Assembly: GCA_031732795.1 (NCBI GenBank)
Contig: JAVMKC010000075.1
Coordinates: 14,422-78,421, forward strand
Source of the DNA: Accumulibacter sp031732795
GTDB lineage: Bacteria; Pseudomonadota; Gammaproteobacteria; Burkholderiales; Rhodocyclaceae
Reading direction: 5' to 3'
Length of the DNA stretch: 64,000 bases
Below, piece by piece: positions 17,474 to 26,054 of this stretch. The translations under genes were made by a program, and so were the position numbers. Each line of letters begins with the position of its first letter. Positions within the stretch are counted from its first letter, which is position 1. The notes beneath the pieces were generated by a model. The model saw only the letters and a program-made list of their open reading frames with translations, had not been told where the DNA came from and searched no databases.

Positions 17474-19065
17474 CCTGTGGCTCTCCCCAAAACACAAAAG
17501 TCGGCGCCGGATCTCGTGCCGATCAATTCAAGACGCGCGCCATTGGCTTCGCATAATTCGCGGACAATGTACAGACCGAGACCGGTTCCCCGATGATGGG
17601 TCGTAAAAAACGGTTCGAAAATATGTTCGCGGGCACTTTCATCGACTCCGGGGCCGTCGTCGATGACGTGGAGTTCGATGTGCTCATCAAATCTGGCGTC
17701 GGCCACGCGAACACGGATGCTTCCCGTGGTGCGTTGCGAATGCCGCAAGGCATTGCCGAGCAGATTCCACAACATGCGATGGCAATGCGAACGGTCGAAG
17801 CAAAGCTGTGCACGGCCCGAAATCTGCAGTTCGATGACGTCTGCCGGCAACTGTTCTTTCAACAGACAATCTTCGATGAACGTTGGTAAGGTTTCGCGCA
17901 AGTCGATCAATTCCGGATAGATTCGGTCTCGATGTCCCAGGTCGAGAATGTCATTGACGATGCGTTCCAAACGCTGGCTGTTGTCGAGGACGATGCGCAA
18001 CAAGCGTTCGTACATTTCCCCGCGCCGCTCTTCGCATAACAATTCGCCGGCGTGGCGGATGGCTGACAGCGGATTACGGATTTCGTGGGCAATCTGCGCC
18101 GTCAACCGCCCCAAAGCCGCCAGTTTCATCTGCAGAGCCTGCTCACGAACGCGGCCCATGTCTTCGAGAAAAATCAGTACGTCGCGTTCGCTGCTTTCGG
18201 TGAGCACAAAGCGCGCTTGCAGTTGCAAGCCGTTGGTGGGAACATGCACCAGAACCTTGTCGGCATGCGCTTGCTGACTCCAGTCGGTGAATGCCGTGGC
18301 CAGTTCCGGCGAATAGTCGTTCAATTGTCGATCGGCGGCAGTAGTCAAGGCGAGCAAGTGCCGTGCCCGCGGATTGTGCTGTTTGATCAGTCCAAAAGAA
18401 CTGAGCACCACGACGCCTTCCTGCATTTCCTCGATTGCGCGCTGACTGATTTCGATCTGATTGCGTAAATCGACGCCGCGACGATATGCCAGTTGCTCGT
18501 TCGCGATCACCCGACTCGCCAGCAGGCGCGCTGAAATGGCTACAGCAAAACAACCAGTACTGAAAACGCCAGCCTGGAAGAAAGCTGTCGGGTCGAAATC
18601 GTTCTTTAAAAAAGCGGTATACGATTGTTCCAAGAGAACGGCCAAAGTCGCCAACGCCGCATAAAACAGCACCAAGCGGCCTTGCCCGACCAAACCGGCG
18701 GCGGCCAACATTGCCAATAGCATCGTCCCCAGACCACTATTCAGACCCCCGCCAATATGAATCAGCAAGGTGAGTACCACGACGTCGAGCATGACGTTGC
18801 TGGTCAACTGCACACTGTAATGCCGGCCGTGATGGTAACTGACGAATAGCGCCAGAAGTGTGATCAACAAGTAACCAGTCGGCAGAGCATGCTGAAGCGA
18901 CTGGTGAGCGGTCAGAAAAGGGAAGGTGCCGGGAAAAAGCAGCGCCGAAAATAGCAGCAATGCGGCCAGTGCGACACGATAGAGGTTGAAGTAGCGCAGT
19001 GACCGCCAATGACTATCGGAAAAACCCGCCAAGTCAACCGAGCCGGAAACGGACCAAGGGCTCAA
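17464..19065 (-). CDS. pilS: Membrane sensor histidine kinase PilS
   Basis: Sensor kinase paired with PilR, 533 residues. Six hydrophobic helices fill residues about 25-190, as in PilS, followed by a PAS-like part, the H-box AHEIRNPLSAIRHAGELL with the phosphorylated His, an N-box (MLWNLLGNALRHS) and glycine boxes (DDGPGVDE and GTGLGLYIV). The gene overlaps pilR and follows the small PP0621-type gene by 9 bases. Confidence 0.93.
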   Translation of the reverse strand: MSPWSVSGSVDLAGFSDSHWRSLRYFNLYRVALAALLLFSALLFPGTFPFLTAHQSLQHALPTGYLLITLLALFVSYHHGRHYSVQLTSNVMLDVVVLTLLIHIGGGLNSGLGTMLLAMLAAAGLVGQGRLVLFYAALATLAVLLEQSYTAFLKNDFDPTAFFQAGVFSTGCFAVAISARLLASRVIANEQLAYRRGVDLRNQIEISQRAIEEMQEGVVVLSSFGLIKQHNPRARHLLALTTAADRQLNDYSPELATAFTDWSQQAHADKVLVHVPTNGLQLQARFVLTESSERDVLIFLEDMGRVREQALQMKLAALGRLTAQIAHEIRNPLSAIRHAGELLCEERRGEMYERLLRIVLDNSQRLERIVNDILDLGHRDRIYPELIDLRETLPTFIEDCLLKEQLPADVIELQISGRAQLCFDRSHCHRMLWNLLGNALRHSQRTTGSIRVRVADARFDEHIELHVIDDGPGVDESAREHIFEPFFTTHHRGTGLGLYIVRELCEANGARLELIGTRSGADFCVLGRATGCH

Positions 19066-19074
19066 GGCGAAGGA

Positions 19075-19302
19075 TCACCTGTCTTTTATGTGGGCGTCAC
19101 GCAAATGGTCAGCCGAACAATAATATCGGCCTTCAGAGAGGATGCTTTCACCGATGGGCTGATTGACCCCGCAATGCACGCATTGAACCATTTGTTCCGT
19201 CGGACGCAACATGGGTTTATTGCCTGAATCAGCCGATCGGCCATGACGCCAAATCCACCACACCACCAGGAGCAAGACAGCAAAAATGAGAATTTTCGTC
19301 AT
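19075..19302 (-). CDS. PP0621-family small membrane protein
   Basis: A 75-residue protein with one N-terminal helix (MTKILIFAVLLLVVWWIW) and a C-terminal cysteine motif (VQCVHCGVNQP, later YYCSADH) like a zinc ribbon. This matches the PP0621 family, which often stands before pilS in betaproteobacteria; its function is not known. The ATG at 19302 is the natural start, because it opens directly with the helix. Confidence 0.8.
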   Translation of the reverse strand: MTKILIFAVLLLVVWWIWRHGRSADSGNKPMLRPTEQMVQCVHCGVNQPIGESILSEGRYYCSADHLRDAHIKDR

Positions 19303-19363
19303 TGTCGGCCCAGTCCTGCGCAGTGATGAACCAAGGCAGAAACTCCAAAAATTGCTGTCATAT

Positions 19364-19393
19364 GACCAGCCGGCAGCGGACCAGCCGGCAGCG
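19364..19393. repeat. Tandem 15-bp duplication
   Basis: GACCAGCCGGCAGCG occurs twice head to tail, exact, in the leader between tRNA-Pro and the PP0621-type gene. Probably a slippage product. Confidence 0.85.
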
Positions 19394-19482
19394 GTTTTGA
19401 ACGGCCGGCTGAAGACGACTGCCCAAGGCCGGAGGCAAATGGCCAGCACCCCGTATCAGCAAACTACGACAGTCATCGAAAT

Positions 19483-19559
<77 letters not shown>

Positions 19560-19573
19560 ACCGAAACACTGTC

Positions 19574-20542
19574 TTAATAACTTCTGGCAACAGCGAAGAG
19601 GGACAATTCTAGCAAGGAATCCTTGTACTGAGAAGCGGGCAAGCCGTCGATCGCTGCCGACGCCCGCTCGGCTTCGACCGCTGCTTGTCGTTTGGTGTAG
19701 TCAAGTGCGCCCGTGGCGTGGATCGCCGCCAGCACTTGGGGAAAATCCTCACGTCCGCCATTCTCGATTGCTTGACGCACCGCCGCTGCCTGTCGTGAAT
19801 CACCGTTCTGCAACACGAAGATCAAGGGCAGGGTGGGCTTTCCTTCGGCGAGATCGTCGCCGAGATGCTTGCCGGTATCGGTTTCGGCTCCCGAATAGTC
19901 GAGCACGTCGTCGACCAATTGGAAAGCTGTTCCCAAATGCATGCCGTAGGTGGCCAAGCCGTGCTCAATGTCCGGGTCGGCGCCGCCGATCATCGCCCCA
20001 AGCCGTGCCGCAGCCTCGAAGAGCTTGGCCGTTTTATAACGGATGACTTGCAAATAGCCGGCTTCATCGACCGCGGCATCGTGACAGTTCATCAATTGCA
20101 GGACTTCGCCCTCGGCAATGACGTTGGTCGCATCCGAAAGAACACGCATGATACGCATGTCATTCAGAGCCACCATCATCTGAAAGGCGCGCGAATAAAG
20201 AAAGTCGCCGACCAGCACACTCGCCGCATTGCCGAACAGTGCGTTGGCCGTTTGCCGACCGCGTCGCAGATCGGACGCATCAACCACATCATCGTGCAAT
20301 AAGGTGGCAGTGTGGATAAATTCGACGATCGCTGCCAATTGATGATGATCGGTCCCTTGATAACCCAACGCGCCGGCAGCCAGCAAAACCAACGCCGGCC
20401 GCAACCGTTTCCCGCCACTGTGCACAATATATTCAGCGACTTGTTTGACCAACGCGACATCTGAGTGAAGGCTGTGACGGATCACTCGGTCAACGGAACG
20501 CATATCCGATTCAATGAGGGTATGAAACAGCTCCGTTTTCAC
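19574..20542 (-). CDS. ispB: Polyprenyl (octaprenyl) diphosphate synthase
   Basis: Trans-prenyltransferase that makes the side chain of ubiquinone from IPP and FPP. It has 322 residues. The first aspartate-rich motif is in LLHDDVVDASDLRRG and the second in LVDDVLDYSG, with the GKHLGDDLAEGKPTLP lid region after it. A promoter-like sequence sits directly upstream, and tRNA-Pro follows the stop. Confidence 0.94.
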   Translation of the reverse strand: MKTELFHTLIESDMRSVDRVIRHSLHSDVALVKQVAEYIVHSGGKRLRPALVLLAAGALGYQGTDHHQLAAIVEFIHTATLLHDDVVDASDLRRGRQTANALFGNAASVLVGDFLYSRAFQMMVALNDMRIMRVLSDATNVIAEGEVLQLMNCHDAAVDEAGYLQVIRYKTAKLFEAAARLGAMIGGADPDIEHGLATYGMHLGTAFQLVDDVLDYSGAETDTGKHLGDDLAEGKPTLPLIFVLQNGDSRQAAAVRQAIENGGREDFPQVLAAIHATGALDYTKRQAAVEAERASAAIDGLPASQYKDSLLELSLFAVARSY

Positions 20543-20569
20543 AACGCTCCCCCGAAATAAAACTTTGGA

Positions 20570-20598
20570 ATCTTAGGCGTCGCTTAGAATCGCGTCAA
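20570..20598 (-). promoter_or_regulatory. Sigma70-type promoter of ispB
   Basis: On the minus strand TTGACG, a 17-base spacer and TAAGAT: five and four matches of six. Transcription would start about 20 bases before the ispB ATG. Confidence 0.55.
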
Positions 20599-20662
20599 GC
20601 TGACTTCATTAGTGGTCTTACCACCCATCAATTTTCTGAGTCCCAGGATTTGCCGTCTGTCT

Positions 20663-20688
20663 GGTTCCCAAGGTTCACCTTGGGAACC
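20663..20688. repeat. 26-bp perfect palindrome in the ugpQ-ispB gap
   Basis: GGTTCCCAAGGT and ACCTTGGGAACC are exact complements separated by TC. It lies in a 271-base gap between ugpQ (ending at 20814) and ispB on the same strand. It may be an operator or the 3' hairpin of the ugpBQ mRNA; no T-run follows. Confidence 0.8.
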
Positions 20689-20813
20689 CACTCTGGGAAG
20701 CTCTTGAAGAATCTACCGCTTCGTCGCCCAAGTCTGTCCGTCCTCTTCCACCAACCTACACCAACAAACGCCTAGCGTAGATTTGAGATGAGAACTGTTG
20801 GGGGGCGGCTACG

Positions 20814-21563
20814 TCAACCAACGAGGAAGGGCAAGCAATCGATCCGGTCGGTGAAGATCGCCGTGATCCCGCGTTGGAAGAGCGAGACTGCTGTTGCTTG
20901 GTCATTGACGGTGTAACACAACACCGGTACCTGTCGCTCGTGGGCCAGTCGCAGTAGCGGATCGTCTACGCAGCCGGCATGGCAATGCAAGGTTGCTGCG
21001 GCCAGCCGGTCCAGACGTTCCGGCCAGTCGATGGGCGGCTGATGGTACAGGACGCCGATCGGCCACTCTGGAGCGTTGTCGCGGACCGCAGCGAGCGCGC
21101 GTTCCGAAAATGACGACAGCAGCGGTCGAGGGGCGTCAGCCCACAACCGGCGAGCGGCGGCGGCGACTACTTCACCCGTTTCTTCCTCTTGGCCGGGAGC
21201 CGGCTTGATTTCAAGGTTGATACGCAAATCGAGTTCACGGCAGAGCTGCGCCGCGTTGTGCAGCGTCGGCAGTGTTTCGCCGGCAAAGGCCCGATGATGA
21301 GCCGAGCCGGCATCCAGACCCTGCAAGGTCGAATCAGCCGTCTGGCAAACCGCTCCTCGACCAGTCGTCGTTCGTTCGAGCGTCAAATCATGGATCAGCC
21401 ACGGCGTCCCGTCGGCAGACAGCGTGACATCGAATTCGACCGCCTGCACACCGAGCCGGGCTGCCAGCCGCAGCCCGGCCAAAGTGTTTTCCGGTGTCAG
21501 TGCCCCACCGCAACGGTGTGCGAAAAAACGGGGCAGGCGCCAGTCCAGGCGCGGAGGCGACAC
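20814..21563 (-). CDS. ugpQ: Glycerophosphodiester phosphodiesterase
   Basis: Cytoplasmic GDPD-family enzyme that splits glycerophosphodiesters to sn-glycerol 3-phosphate and an alcohol; 249 residues. Active-site features: FAHRCGGALTPENTLAGL (His, Arg and Glu), VEFDVTLSADG with the metal-binding Glu and Asp, and IHDLTLERTT with the second His. It starts at GTG 21563, overlapping the ugpB stop (TAGTG), so it is coupled to the binding protein. Confidence 0.92.
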   Translation of the reverse strand: MSPPRLDWRLPRFFAHRCGGALTPENTLAGLRLAARLGVQAVEFDVTLSADGTPWLIHDLTLERTTTGRGAVCQTADSTLQGLDAGSAHHRAFAGETLPTLHNAAQLCRELDLRINLEIKPAPGQEEETGEVVAAAARRLWADAPRPLLSSFSERALAAVRDNAPEWPIGVLYHQPPIDWPERLDRLAAATLHCHAGCVDDPLLRLAHERQVPVLCYTVNDQATAVSLFQRGITAIFTDRIDCLPFLVG

Positions 21564-22834
21564 TACTTCTTCCGCGTGGTCGGTCGTGGAGCGGGTGCCG
21601 GCGCGAGGAACTGATTGCCGCGATGCACTGCGTCATCAAGAGCTTGCTTGGCTGATTTTTTGCCGCTCCAGGCGGCTTCAAGCTCTTCCTCGACGATCGT
21701 ACGGATTTTCTCGTTCTCCGAGACGCGGAAAGTCGTCAATGCGCCGGGTCCTTTCAACTGGCCATACGCGACGGTCAACGCTGGAACATCGTTGCGCAAC
21801 AACCGGCTGCCGACCGCGGCGCGGGCGGCGGCGGTCATCGGCAGGAATCCGCCGGCGGCGCTGATCTGTACCTGGATGTCGGGCTCGGTGATGAAACGGA
21901 TGAAGCGGGCCACCCCCTGGTATTCAGCGGGCTTCCGGCCGCCGCCGATCCATAACGAAGAGCCGCCGGCCAGCGTTTGCTGAGGCGCTTCGGGCTGATC
22001 ATCATGATAGGGCAGGGCAGAAACCCCCGTCGTCTGTTTGCGTTTGTCGTCGAAGGTGGCGAAGAGCGATGAGGAACTGGTCAGCATGCCACAATCGCCG
22101 GCGGCGAAACGCCGGTCGGCCTCGTCACGACGGTCGAAGTAAATGAAATAGCGCGCTTTTGCCCAGGTGGTGGTTAAGGCCAGGTGTTTGACCTGCAGCA
22201 GGCTGTTGAAGGCGAGTCGGCCTTTGCCGTCGGCGATTGGCACACCATGCCAAGTGCTGAGGTTGTCGATATGCACCCATGCTGGCCAGGAAGTGGTGTA
22301 CGGGCAACTGCTGCCGGCGTCGATCAGTTTGTCAGCCGCTTTCTGCACCTCCTGCCAAGTCTTTGGCGGTTTGTCCGGGTCGAGCCCGGCTTTGCGAAAT
22401 GCCTCTTTGTTGATGAACAGGATCGGTGTCGACCAAGCCAGTGGCAAAGCCAGCAGATTGCCTTTGCCGTCTCCCAGGCCGACGCGCAATTCAGGGGTGA
22501 TCTGGTTAGCGTCGAAGGACTCGCCGGCGTCTTTCATCACTGCGTATAAAGGCTTGAAATCCCGCTTGGCGGCGACGAAGTGGGCCTGTTCTTCACGAGT
22601 CACCAGATTGATGGCACTAGGTACGTTGCCTGGCACCCGGCGGACGAGTTTGATCTGGTAATCCTTCTGGCGCGAATTGAACTGTGCCACCAGTTTGTCG
22701 AGACGTTCGGCGCGTTCCTCGTCGAGTTGATGTGACAGCTCGAGATCGAGAGGAGCGCTCCAGGCAGCAGACAGGGCAAACGGCGTGATGAGAGCATACG
22801 CCAATGCTGCTGGCAGAAATTTGTGATAGCGCAT
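21563..22834 (-). CDS. ugpB: sn-glycerol-3-phosphate ABC transporter binding protein
   Basis: Periplasmic binding protein of the UgpB type, 423 residues, with a Sec signal peptide (residues 1-26, ending near WSAPLDLELSH). The ligand-site features LALPLAWSTPILFINKEAFRKAG, the ETAAD-like KTWQEVQKAADKL and GGSSLWI match UgpB. The Ugp permease genes (ugpA and ugpE) and ATPase gene (ugpC) are not here, unlike the usual ugpBAECQ order. A good AGGA ribosome site precedes the ATG. Confidence 0.9.
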   Translation of the reverse strand: MRYHKFLPAALAYALITPFALSAAWSAPLDLELSHQLDEERAERLDKLVAQFNSRQKDYQIKLVRRVPGNVPSAINLVTREEQAHFVAAKRDFKPLYAVMKDAGESFDANQITPELRVGLGDGKGNLLALPLAWSTPILFINKEAFRKAGLDPDKPPKTWQEVQKAADKLIDAGSSCPYTTSWPAWVHIDNLSTWHGVPIADGKGRLAFNSLLQVKHLALTTTWAKARYFIYFDRRDEADRRFAAGDCGMLTSSSSLFATFDDKRKQTTGVSALPYHDDQPEAPQQTLAGGSSLWIGGGRKPAEYQGVARFIRFITEPDIQVQISAAGGFLPMTAAARAAVGSRLLRNDVPALTVAYGQLKGPGALTTFRVSENEKIRTIVEEELEAAWSGKKSAKQALDDAVHRGNQFLAPAPAPRPTTRKK

Positions 22835-22865
22835 GATGATCCTCGCAACGGGCGAAAAACGGTCG

Positions 22866-22894
22866 ATTATAGAGTGACTGCCCGAGGATTGCCG
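22866..22894 (-). promoter_or_regulatory. Possible ugpB promoter
   Basis: A perfect TATAAT lies on the minus strand at 22871-22866, with TCGGCA 18 bases upstream as a modest -35 box. The ugpB ATG follows after about 30 bases. I saw no clear Pho box, but did not test this by alignment. Confidence 0.4.
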
Positions 22895-23307
22895 AAAAAG
22901 CAGTGATTACCGAAAACGCGGCGAAACAATTGACTGGTATGTTCCCGTGATCTGGTGGCTTGTGTGCGTGTCAAGGACGCCTCTATTGGGATGCTGTGAT
23001 CTGTCGGAATGGCAATAAATGCTTCTAAAAAATATTGAGCGACGTGTTGAACCGTGTGGAACCTACCTAATCGCCATCGAACACGATAAAATCGCGACCA
23101 ACCTTGCTTATGGACACGAGACGATTTGAAAATCGCTATTCGAGGCAGGGTTTTGCGGTGTGCACCGGCATTCGCGCATGAAAAGGGGAACGGCGTCGTA
23201 AAGGGAAGGGATCTCATGAACGAACATGTCACGATAGCCATCGGCCAGTCCTCCGGTCGCCGCCTGAGTCGCTTCGATTGCTCGGTCGGTGTCGTCAAAA
23301 TTTTGCA
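22895..23307. other. Intergenic stretch without convincing gene
   Basis: Between the ugpB promoter and the small gene before the PP2C phosphatase. Open frames exist on both strands but none has family likeness, a good start or balanced composition. Confidence 0.5.
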
Positions 23308-23616
23308 ATGATCGAATGGCATTTGCTTCACGGCAAAGCGACGCGGTGCTTCGCTTTTGCTGGCAATTCCGTTGCAATTGGCATACGGGAACTTCTCTTT
23401 CCATATGATGAACATGTCCCTGCCTTGATGTTGGGGCGGAACGGTTTCGTTGCGATTGCCGATCTGGAATGCGGCGATTGTCGATCATCCCCGGCAGTGA
23501 TTCCATCTAAAATGAAAATTGGGGTTTCCATGGTGTCGTTGGATAGGCTTCAGGATGCGCTGGTTCCTGCGGTGTCGGCGGTAAACGGTATCCCGCCGCG
23601 GCTGGAAAGCCGTTGA
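23308..23616 (+). CDS. Small protein coupled to PP2C phosphatase, unrecognised
   Basis: Predicted 102-residue protein starting at the ATG at 23308. I do not recognise a domain; it is mixed in composition with no transmembrane helix. The only support is position: its TGA overlaps the ATG of the phosphatase gene by one base (TGATG), a typical coupled arrangement. Partners of stand-alone PP2C phosphatases are often their substrates or anchors, but nothing here shows that. It may be spurious. Confidence 0.4.
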   Translation: MIEWHLLHGKATRCFAFAGNSVAIGIRELLFPYDEHVPALMLGRNGFVAIADLECGDCRSSPAVIPSKMKIGVSMVSLDRLQDALVPAVSAVNGIPPRLESR

Positions 23617-24368
23617 TGGCGATTTCAATCGACGCTTGTGTCGCTCAACATCAAGGCGATCGCCGGGAGCAGCAAGACCGGGCGATCATCCTGCCGCATC
23701 CACGAGGGGGAGGTGTGGCGCTGGCCGTCGTTGCCGATGGTATGGGAGGACATACCGGTGGAGTTATCGCCGCCCAGCAGGTAGTCCATACCGCGCGCAA
23801 CAATCTCGAACGCTTTTCGGCGCGAACCGAACTGGCGCGCACCTTGCTCGAATCGAGCATCAACGAAGCGCACATGTTGATCAAGGCGTCGCGTTTCATC
23901 AACGAAAAGGATCCGCATAGCACGGCAGTGATGCTGCTGCTGCAACCGGGCAAAGCGAGTTGGGCGCACTGCGGCGACAGCCGCTTTTATCACTTCCATG
24001 GTGATCGCGTGGTTTTCCGCAGCACCGATCACTCGTATGTTGAACAGTTGGTAGTGCAGGGCAAAATCACTGCCGAGCAGGCGCTGGCCCATCCCAAACG
24101 AAACATCCTACTGACTTCGTTGGGCGGTTTGGAAGCGCCGAAGATCGCTTTCGGCGAAACGGATAACCTTGGGGCGAATGATACTTTCTTGCTCTGCTCG
24201 GATGGTTTGTGGGCCTATTTCACCGATCAGGAACTGGCCTGGGTGATCCATGGTGCGGCGTCAGCTCGGGAAGCGTCCGAATTGCTGATCGGACGGGCGA
24301 GATCCATGGCCAATGGTGAAGGCGATAATATTTCCCTGGTAATTCTGAAGTTGGTTGAGAAGTCTTAG
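23616..24368 (+). CDS. PP2C-type serine/threonine phosphatase
   Basis: Metal-dependent phosphoprotein phosphatase of the PP2C (Stp/PrpC) family, 250 residues. Metal-site motifs are all seen: EQQDRAI near the N-terminus, VVADGMGGHTGG, WAHCGDSRFY, CSDGLWAY and GDNISLVIL. The ATG at 23616 is used rather than the TTG just before it. No serine/threonine kinase or FHA-domain gene is next to it in the window, so its partner is unknown. It converges with the helicase gene. Confidence 0.92.
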   Translation: MAISIDACVAQHQGDRREQQDRAIILPHPRGGGVALAVVADGMGGHTGGVIAAQQVVHTARNNLERFSARTELARTLLESSINEAHMLIKASRFINEKDPHSTAVMLLLQPGKASWAHCGDSRFYHFHGDRVVFRSTDHSYVEQLVVQGKITAEQALAHPKRNILLTSLGGLEAPKIAFGETDNLGANDTFLLCSDGLWAYFTDQELAWVIHGAASAREASELLIGRARSMANGEGDNISLVILKLVEKS

Positions 24369-24489
24369 AGCACGTCGATTTAAAGATAATTAAATCAATC
24401 TTCCGTTTTTGCGCGGTGACGGAAGGTCGAAAGGAAAAAGTTTCCGTTTCCTGGGCGATTCATTGCACTGACCCAGCCGTAGAAACGCT

Positions 24490-25956
24490 TTATTTTCTTC
24501 CGAGACCGCCAAGCAGGGCCGGGATGGGCCGTCTGGATTTTTGCGAACGTGCTTGTTGACCCAGACCCTTCTCTTCACCGGCGTTGTCGGATGCCGGTCG
24601 TGGTGGTGGAACGGCGCTTTCGTAGGGCTTGCTGAAATCGAAACCATCGGCGGCCAGGAGCGGTGATTGGCGAACGCTCTTGCGGGTGGATTTTCCGTCA
24701 TGGCGATCCAACGTCGCCCGCTCGTTACGGAGCGCGCCGTGAGCCGATGACGGTGAATTCACCGAGCGCCGGCGGTGACCACGTTTGTCAGTCGCTGGAT
24801 AGGTGTAGTCGATTTCCGGTTCATAGCCCGGAACGACGATCTGGTCCACTTGCAGACGGATCAGTTTTTCGATTTCCATCAAATAGGGCACTTCGCTTGC
24901 TGAAACCAGCGACACCGCTGTTCCCGGTTTGCCGGCCCGCCCTGTCCGTCCGATGCGATGAATATAGTCTTCCGGTGTGCGTGGCAATTCGAAGTTGATC
25001 ACGTGCGGCAATTCGTCAATGTCGAGACCGCGTGCGGCGACGTCAGTGGCCACCAGTACCAGCACCGAGCCGTCCTTGAAGGCCTCGAGGGCTTTCAGTC
25101 GATCCTGTTGAGTCTTGTCGCCGTGAATCGAATCAGCGGCGATACCGGCGCGTTGCAGATCGCGCGCCAGTCGGTTGGTTTCAAGTTTGGTCCGCGTGAA
25201 TACCAACACCTGATTGAAGTCGGCTGATTTCAACAGTTTGATCAACAGCGCGCGTTTGGCGTCCGCCGCCACCGGATGTACTCGATGGGTGATCGTTTCG
25301 GAGATAGTGTTTCTTCGGGCCACTTCGACCAATACCGGCTGATTGAGCATCGTATCGGCCAGTTTTTTGATTTCTTCGGAAAAAGTCGCCGAGAACAGCA
25401 GGCTTTGGCGTTGTTTGGGCAACAGTCGGATGATCCGTGTCACATCGGGAATGAAGCCCATGTCCAGCATCCGATCGGCTTCGTCGAGAACCAGAGCTTG
25501 TACGTTGCCGAAATGAAGACATTTCTGTTCGACCAGATCGAGCAGTCGGCCGGGTGTCGCGACCAGGATTTCGACGCCACAACGAATTTCGGCGATCTGC
25601 GGTTTGATATCCACCCCGCCATAGGCGCAACAACTACGCAGCGGAACGTGCTTACTGTAGGCTTTGACGGCGTCATGAACCTGAATGGCCAGTTCGCGCG
25701 TCGGTGCCAGTATCAGTACACGTACCGGATGTCTGGCCGGCGAAGAGCTGGAATTGGCGAAAGGCAGGATACGTTGCAGCAAAGGGAGGGTGAAGGCGGC
25801 GGTTTTTCCGGTGCCTGTCTGCGCACCGCCCATCAAATCCCGTCCGGCGAGGACGATCGGGATGGCTTGAGCCTGGATGGGAGTCGGTTCCAGATAGCCT
25901 TGTTCGGCCAGGGCTTTCAGCAAGTCGGGCGCCAGACCGAGTTCGTCGAAACGCAT
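24490..25956 (-). CDS. rhlE: DEAD-box RNA helicase, RhlE type
   Basis: ATP-dependent RNA helicase of 488 residues. Motifs in order: Q motif (FDELGLAPDLLKAL and PTPIQAQAIP), AQTGTGKTA (motif I), PTRELAIQ (Ia), TPGRLLDLV (Ib), VLDEADRMLDMGF (DEAD box), FSATF (III), ATDVAARGLDIDELPHVINF (V) and HRIGRTGRAG (VI). A basic, low-complexity tail follows after about residue 370, as in RhlE proteins that act on structured rRNA or mRNA. The ATG at 25956 is preferred over 25980. Confidence 0.93.
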   Translation of the reverse strand: MRFDELGLAPDLLKALAEQGYLEPTPIQAQAIPIVLAGRDLMGGAQTGTGKTAAFTLPLLQRILPFANSSSSPARHPVRVLILAPTRELAIQVHDAVKAYSKHVPLRSCCAYGGVDIKPQIAEIRCGVEILVATPGRLLDLVEQKCLHFGNVQALVLDEADRMLDMGFIPDVTRIIRLLPKQRQSLLFSATFSEEIKKLADTMLNQPVLVEVARRNTISETITHRVHPVAADAKRALLIKLLKSADFNQVLVFTRTKLETNRLARDLQRAGIAADSIHGDKTQQDRLKALEAFKDGSVLVLVATDVAARGLDIDELPHVINFELPRTPEDYIHRIGRTGRAGKPGTAVSLVSASEVPYLMEIEKLIRLQVDQIVVPGYEPEIDYTYPATDKRGHRRRSVNSPSSAHGALRNERATLDRHDGKSTRKSVRQSPLLAADGFDFSKPYESAVPPPRPASDNAGEEKGLGQQARSQKSRRPIPALLGGLGRK

Positions 25957-26012
25957 GGGCAATACCTTCAATCCAATCAAAACGATAAAAAATCAGACGT
26001 ATATTGACTGGC

Positions 26013-26018
26013 ATTATA
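26013..26018 (-). promoter_or_regulatory. Possible -10 box for rhlE
   Basis: A perfect TATAAT on the minus strand, 57 bases before the rhlE ATG. I find no good -35 box at 16-18 bases, so the call is weak. Confidence 0.35.
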
Positions 26019-26054
26019 ACCCGGCCGGGTGCTACGGCAGTGGCGGTTGGTGAT

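Noticed and set aside
22867..23506. Overlapping minus-strand frames upstream of the PP2C gene
   Set aside because: Odd composition, no domain, no ribosome site; likely chance.
24377..24396. AT-rich inverted repeat between the PP2C and helicase genes as a terminator
   Set aside because: Stem GATTTAA/TTAAATC has too little GC to be a credible terminator.
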